From Pseudomonadota bacterium (lineage in GTDB: Bacteria > Pseudomonadota > Gammaproteobacteria > Pseudomonadales > Pseudohongiellaceae), in NCBI GenBank assembly GCA_022563075.1, contig JADFOC010000054.1, positions 1 to 9,888 on the forward strand: a stretch of 9,888 nucleotides of DNA, in the 5' to 3' direction. The position numbers and the translations under genes were made by a program. The notes under the pieces are model-generated. The model ran no database searches, was not told the origin of the DNA, and saw nothing but the letters and a program-made list of their open reading frames with translations. Positions 7,166 through 9,888 of the stretch are shown one piece after another (the stretch's first letter is position 1; the number at the start of each line of letters is the position of its first letter).

Positions 7166-8809
7166 TTACTCAGCAATTTTCTGTCCATTTACCCAGGTTT
7201 CCAGAACTTGGGTCTGCCAGAGTTCATTGCTTGGAGAGGTAAAAATATCCCTATCCAGAATAATGAAATCGGCTTTCTTACCAGGCTCCAACGTACCCAG
7301 TAGTTTTTCCTGATGACCGGCGTAGGCGGCATTAATGGTAAAACTGGCGAAGGCTTCCTCGATGGTCATGCGTTCTCCAGGAAACCAACCCCCCGGTGGC
7401 TCGTTGTGTTGGTCCTGTCTGGTAACGGCGGCGTGCAAACCAAAGAACGGATTGGGAGATTCAACCGGGAAATCAGAGCCATTGGCAATGAGTGCCCCCG
7501 CATTGATTAATTTGCGCCAGGCATAGGCACCCTGGATGCGCACTTCCCCGAGTCTATCCTGCGCCATATTTTTATCACTGGTGGCATGGGTAGCCTGCAT
7601 GGAAGGAATTACGCCAAGTTCGGCGAAACGGAGAATATCCTGGTGCCGTAAAACTTGGGCGTGTTCTATGCGGTGACGCAGCTCGCGAGACCCAGTCTCA
7701 GCAATTAGTCGTGCATAATTATCCAGCACAATTTTATTAGCCGCGTCGCCGATTGCATGGGTGTTAACCTGAAAACCTGCATTCATGGCGGCACGCATCA
7801 AGTATTCCAAACGTTCCTGATTGTGCAATAGTAGTCCGGTATGACCCGGCATATCGGTGTAATCATCCAGCAGTGCCGCCCCGCGACTACCCAGAGCACC
7901 GTCCGCCGCGATCTTCACACTGGTTATGGCCAAGGTATCATCATCACTGCGAAAGTGACCTTCCGCCAAGCGCTGTTCGTAGAATCTGTCGGTAGCCGAC
8001 AGCATGATATTAATTCGAATGGGCAGCGGACTGTCCTGCAGTAGCTGCTTGTATGCCTGCAGCGTACGACTGCCGACTCCGGCATCATGTACACTGGTCA
8101 GGCCAACTTTAGCGAGTTCCAGCATGGCGGTGGTGAGCGCAAATTTTTGTTCTTCGATACTGGGCACGGGTATTTCTGATCGAATCAATGCCATGGCGTT
8201 ATCGACAAAGACTCCGGTTGGATCACCATTGCCATCACGGATTATTTGTCCACCATTGGGGTCTTCGGTTCGCCGGTCTACACCGGCGAGTTCCATGGCG
8301 GCGCTATTAGCCCAGCCCGCATGACCATCGACTCGGGTTAACCATACTGGTTTGTCTGCTATCAATGCATCCAGGCTGGAGGCGCTGGGGAAGCTGTTAC
8401 TGTCCCACAGCACTTGATTCCAGCCGCGACCCTGAATCCAATCCAGTTGCTCGCTAGTTTCAAAAAAACTCAGCACTCGTTGCACCGCTTCCTGTTCGGA
8501 GACGGTGCCAGTTAAATCGACTCGCAACAGGCTTAGGCCATAACTCAATACATGACCGTGGGCGTCTATCAAACCTGGGATCAATGTCTGACCGTGGCCA
8601 TCGATGGTCATGTCGATATTTTCTGGTAACGAATCGTCGATGGAAAAAAGCCGGTCAATCTTGTCGTCGGTAAATTGAAGTGCTGAAAATTTAATCAATT
8701 CACGGTTGCTGTTCAGGGTATAACCATTGACGTTGTGGATTAATACGGTGTCAGCAAGGAGGCTTGCACTGACCAGTGCAATGATTAGAAAGACGACGAT
8801 TTTCTTCAT
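7166..8809 (-). CDS. Exported YtcJ-type amidohydrolase (amidohydrolase family 3)
   Basis: 547 residues, usual for metal-dependent amidohydrolase family 3 (YtcJ/NfdA-like). Residues 1 to about 19 form a basic-hydrophobic signal peptide with no lipobox, with likely cleavage between Ala15 and Ala19, so the enzyme should be periplasmic. Metal-site motifs are in order: the DAHGH pair (His84, His86) after the LIPGLID strand, SVKIAADGALGSRGA with Lys299, NTHAIGD with His351, RIEHAQ with His383 and NGSDFPVE with Asp446. The C-terminal LEPGKKADFIILDRD segment (508-521) closes the beta-sandwich typical of the superfamily. Characterised relatives hydrolyse N-substituted formamides and other amides; the real substrate here is unknown. 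It is the first gene of the proposed four-gene leftward operon, with its own promoter upstream. The ATG at 8809 is chosen because it begins the signal peptide, although no clear Shine-Dalgarno sequence precedes it. Confidence 0.9.
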   Translation of the reverse strand: MKKIVVFLIIALVSASLLADTVLIHNVNGYTLNSNRELIKFSALQFTDDKIDRLFSIDDSLPENIDMTIDGHGQTLIPGLIDAHGHVLSYGLSLLRVDLTGTVSEQEAVQRVLSFFETSEQLDWIQGRGWNQVLWDSNSFPSASSLDALIADKPVWLTRVDGHAGWANSAAMELAGVDRRTEDPNGGQIIRDGNGDPTGVFVDNAMALIRSEIPVPSIEEQKFALTTAMLELAKVGLTSVHDAGVGSRTLQAYKQLLQDSPLPIRINIMLSATDRFYEQRLAEGHFRSDDDTLAITSVKIAADGALGSRGAALLDDYTDMPGHTGLLLHNQERLEYLMRAAMNAGFQVNTHAIGDAANKIVLDNYARLIAETGSRELRHRIEHAQVLRHQDILRFAELGVIPSMQATHATSDKNMAQDRLGEVRIQGAYAWRKLINAGALIANGSDFPVESPNPFFGLHAAVTRQDQHNEPPGGWFPGERMTIEEAFASFTINAAYAGHQEKLLGTLEPGKKADFIILDRDIFTSPSNELWQTQVLETWVNGQKIAE

Positions 8810-8850
8810 GACATTGTCTAGATGATGTTCGAGGATCTCAGGGTAGATTC

Positions 8851-8879
8851 ATACTAGCAACTATACTGTGGGGTGTCAT
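8851..8879 (-). promoter_or_regulatory. Probable sigma70 promoter with extended -10 for the amidohydrolase operon
   Basis: Read leftward on the - strand: ATGACA (8879-8874, five of six matches to TTGACA), a 17-base spacer, then TAGTAT (8856-8851) preceded by TGC, an extended -10. The start of transcription would fall near 8843, giving a leader of about 34 bases to the ATG at 8809. It lies between the terminator at 8925-8956 and the first gene of the leftward group, where a promoter is needed. Confidence 0.5.
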
Positions 8880-8921
8880 GATGTTGGCGTACCAGAGGGA
8901 CCTTGAAGAAATCGATGAGTT

Positions 8922-8956
8922 AAAAAAACCCGACCACTGTGGAGTGGTCGGGTTTT
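8922..8956 (-). terminator. Strong rho-independent terminator after the copper monooxygenase-like gene
   Basis: CCCGACCAC at 8929-8937 pairs perfectly with GTGGTCGGG at 8944-8952. One more T-A pair inside leaves a GTGG tetraloop, and A/T flanks extend the stem outward. On the - strand the stem is followed by seven T residues (8928-8922), so it works best for leftward transcription coming from the gene ending at 8987, 31 bases upstream. The + strand has four T residues after the stem, so weak rightward termination is possible. It separates two transcription units. Confidence 0.9.
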
Positions 8957-8986
8957 AGGATAAACCAGCAGGTGTGAATCAGCGGC

Positions 8987-9888
8987 CTAATCAGCATCTA
9001 CATATCTGAAGAAGCCGAAGAACATTTCTTGCCAGGTTTGTTCCCCCCAGGAAATCGTTGCTGAAGGATCGGGATTGAATGGGTTCATCTCCGAGTTATC
9101 AAATGTGGCTCGGTAAATCATTTCCGTTCCTGCTGGCAGGAACATAGGCTCCTTGAAATCGTACACTTTCTGCCAGTTGAACTGGTAGTTTGGCACGTTC
9201 AGGATTTCCTGCTCTCTGCCATCCGGAAAGATCAGCTTGAAGTTGGCATCGTAGCCACGATAGTGCATATGCGGTCCAAGCATCGACAGGTAAACATCCT
9301 TGCGGAATTTCTTGGTCGCAATCATCTCATGGCCGGCGGTAAATGGCGGAATATGGATCTTCAGATCGGCGGCGGAGCCACCCAACACCGGGCGCGCAGG
9401 CGGTTCGTCCCAAAGGTACAGGCCGATTTCCGAAGCGTCGACCGCTTCCTTTCCGGTTACGGTGTAGTGCATCTGCAGCATCAGACCGCCGCCGGCTTTT
9501 AATGGGAAACCTGAATTTTCTGGATAGGTGTTAATGGCGTTACCCGGCGCGTAGGCACCCAGGCCAATACCCTGATTCAACAGCTCAAACTGATTGACTC
9601 CGTCAGGACCGTAGGCGAACGCGATGATGTGGTGCAGTACGGTGGGATCACCTGGAACGAATTCGATAGCCTTCACCCAGATGTCTTCAGTTATATCCAA
9701 AGGTATCTGTAAATTTCGGTATTCTTGCACCCCGATGGCTGGAATATGTTGTTCAGGAATAGCAATAATGATGTCAGGCTTCTCGGCATAATTCCACTTC
9801 ACCAGTACAGGTTCTAACGCGGCAAGCGGATCCACACCGTCGTTGTTCTGAGAACCCTGGTCAATCCAATGTACCAGCTTCTGACTCT
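8987..9888 (-). CDS. Copper type II (PHM/DBH-like) monooxygenase-like protein, C-terminal part; 5' end beyond the window
   Basis: About 299 residues are readable and the frame is open to the right-hand window edge; a GTG at 9835 is internal, not the start. Numbering from that GTG: HHII at 68-71 and MHYT at 122-125 give the three CuH-type histidines (His68, His69, His123). GPHMHYRG at 187-194 gives His189 and His191 of the CuM-type site, and EMIYRATFDNS at 238-248 supplies the expected methionine ligand (Met239). This is the two-domain fold of peptidylglycine/dopamine monooxygenases, which use copper and a reductant to hydroxylate substrates. Bacterial members are mostly uncharacterised. The residues before the GTG (KLVHWIDQGSQNNDG) resemble the end of the c-type cytochrome domain that often precedes this fold, so a haem-containing N-terminal domain with CxxCH is likely outside the window. 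Probably periplasmic. It ends 31 bases before a strong terminator. Confidence 0.82.
   Translation of the reverse strand, partial: SQKLVHWIDQGSQNNDGVDPLAALEPVLVKWNYAEKPDIIIAIPEQHIPAIGVQEYRNLQIPLDITEDIWVKAIEFVPGDPTVLHHIIAFAYGPDGVNQFELLNQGIGLGAYAPGNAINTYPENSGFPLKAGGGLMLQMHYTVTGKEAVDASEIGLYLWDEPPARPVLGGSAADLKIHIPPFTAGHEMIATKKFRKDVYLSMLGPHMHYRGYDANFKLIFPDGREQEILNVPNYQFNWQKVYDFKEPMFLPAGTEMIYRATFDNSEMNPFNPDPSATISWGEQTWQEMFFGFFRYVDAD

Noticed and set aside
9833..9835. GTG as the start codon of the copper monooxygenase-like gene.
   Set aside because: The frame stays open to the window edge, and the residues upstream (LVHWIDQG) look like real protein, so the GTG is internal.

Overview
The window looks like chromosomal DNA of a heterotrophic, Gram-negative proteobacterium, most likely a marine or soil gammaproteobacterium. 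The supports are a lipobox on the acylase, a Sec-type signal on the amidohydrolase, a proteobacterial-looking glutathione S-transferase and roughly balanced base composition. This placement is an inference from protein style, not from a marker gene. There are no rRNA or tRNA genes, CRISPR arrays, insertion sequences or phage genes, and no gene-free stretch longer than 300 bases.

Left part (1-2082, + strand). The first gene carries the C-terminal iron-sulphur and CCG-domain half of a large FAD-linked D-2-hydroxyacid (glycolate/D-lactate type) oxidoreductase. Its first ~20-25 codons look instead like the N-terminus of a D-aminoacylase/amidohydrolase. The FAD half and the front of the first cluster motif are missing, so the 5' end is a chimera: a real rearrangement, or a misassembly near the contig edge. 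A stand-alone glutathione S-transferase follows.

Middle and right part (2253-8809, - strand). Four genes are transcribed leftward with gaps of 27, 50 and 48 bases: an exported YtcJ-type amidohydrolase, a lipoprotein of the penicillin acylase family, a serine-glyoxylate type class V aminotransferase and a GntP-family permease. They look like one operon. A sigma70-like promoter with an extended -10 lies just upstream of the first, and a strong intrinsic terminator isolates the group from the gene to its right. The simplest reading is a scavenging pathway: two extracytoplasmic hydrolases cut an acylated or amide compound, GntP imports a small hydroxy- or amino-acid product, and the aminotransferase feeds it into glyoxylate/glycine/serine metabolism. 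The substrate is unknown.

Right edge (8987-9888, - strand). This is the C-terminal part of a copper type II monooxygenase-like (PHM/DBH-fold) protein with all the expected copper ligands. It is open through the window edge, and the last readable upstream residues resemble the end of a c-type cytochrome domain, so the full protein is probably a cytochrome-monooxygenase fusion.
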